Shown here: in pieces, positions 52,977 through 52,994 of the stretch | Position numbering within the stretch: the stretch's first letter is position 1 | Layout: every line of letters begins with the position of its first letter | From: an uncultured Bacteroidales bacterium | Lineage (GTDB): Bacteria; Bacteroidota; Bacteroidia; Bacteroidales; Paludibacteraceae | Direction of reading: 5' to 3' | Length of the DNA: 52,994 nucleotides | Assembly (NCBI GenBank): GCA_902785605.1 | Contig: CACZZL010000021.1 | Location: forward strand, 1 to 52,994 | Position numbers and translations under genes: made by a program | The notes under the pieces: generated by a model | What the model was told of the DNA's origin: nothing | Databases searched by the model: none | Seen by the model: the letters and a program-made list of their open reading frames with translations, nothing else

Positions 52977-52994
52977 CAACAAAAATTGCAAATA

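Overview
The window is a chromosomal segment of an uncultured member of the Bacteroidales, probably a gut or rumen lineage. Three things support this. Nearly every promoter I can place has the Bacteroidetes form, here TTG, exactly 20 bases, then TAnnTTTG. The gene set is typical: TonB-energising ExbB/ExbD/ExbD, a fused NfnAB oxidoreductase, a nucleoside kinase with a TGS-like N-terminus, and lipoproteins. A type IX secretion system (T9SS) is implied by a PorZ-like protein and a large surface protein with a T9SS-type C-terminus. I did not identify the species.

Layout. 1-395: promoter-rich leader with tandem motifs and a structured 158-bp repeat ahead of an aldo/keto reductase. 396-4353: aldo/keto reductase, DUF2130 protein, YqeY, and a secreted SGNH esterase. 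4389-6873: exbB, a membrane protein, exbD and exbD on the minus strand. 7052-13244: a minus-strand run of tRNA-Ser(GGA), tatD, queA, an RlmL-like methyltransferase, tRNA-Ser(UGA), a metallo-beta-lactamase-fold hydrolase, a radical SAM/SPASM protein, rpiB and marC. 13352-17110: efp, comF, nadB and an NlpC/P60 peptidase. 17099-22656: an OmpA-LysM protein, a T9SS cargo protein and tRNA-Leu on the minus strand. 22765-25359: lipoprotein, SRPBCC protein, psd, deoC. 25356-27464: a minus-strand lipoprotein. 27613-33197: nfnAB, dacB, birA, rmlB. 33288-34768: araC-type regulator, rpsT and tRNA-Glu on the minus strand. 34921-39228: a more AT-rich accessory island with two lipoproteins that share a signal peptide (the second frameshifted) around an AbiEi/AbiEii toxin-antitoxin pair. 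39405-46869: gyrB, a LOG-family protein, a cytosolic GH16-like protein, kdsA, nucleoside kinase, a SPOR protein and folE. 46855-51653: a double-length PorZ-like protein and rdgB. 51654-52994: a regulatory and possibly mobile-element border with a candidate small RNA and an XRE regulator.

The most unusual content is repetitive DNA that behaves oddly with respect to genes. (i) Many loci carry short degenerate tandem runs of about 7-9 bases. They sit in gene junctions and also in frame inside conserved enzymes (TatD, RlmL-like, metallo-hydrolase, radical SAM, NfnAB, BirA, RdgB), and sometimes supply start or stop codons. (ii) A perfect 30-bp palindromic repeat is translated inside RdgB and also lies in the tRNA-Glu/rpsT spacer. 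(iii) A 158-bp structured repeat occurs near both ends of the window in opposite orientation, each copy lying between two promoters, upstream of the aldo/keto reductase and of rdgB. In addition, all four tRNA genes are the first gene of a same-strand protein operon that has no visible promoter of its own.
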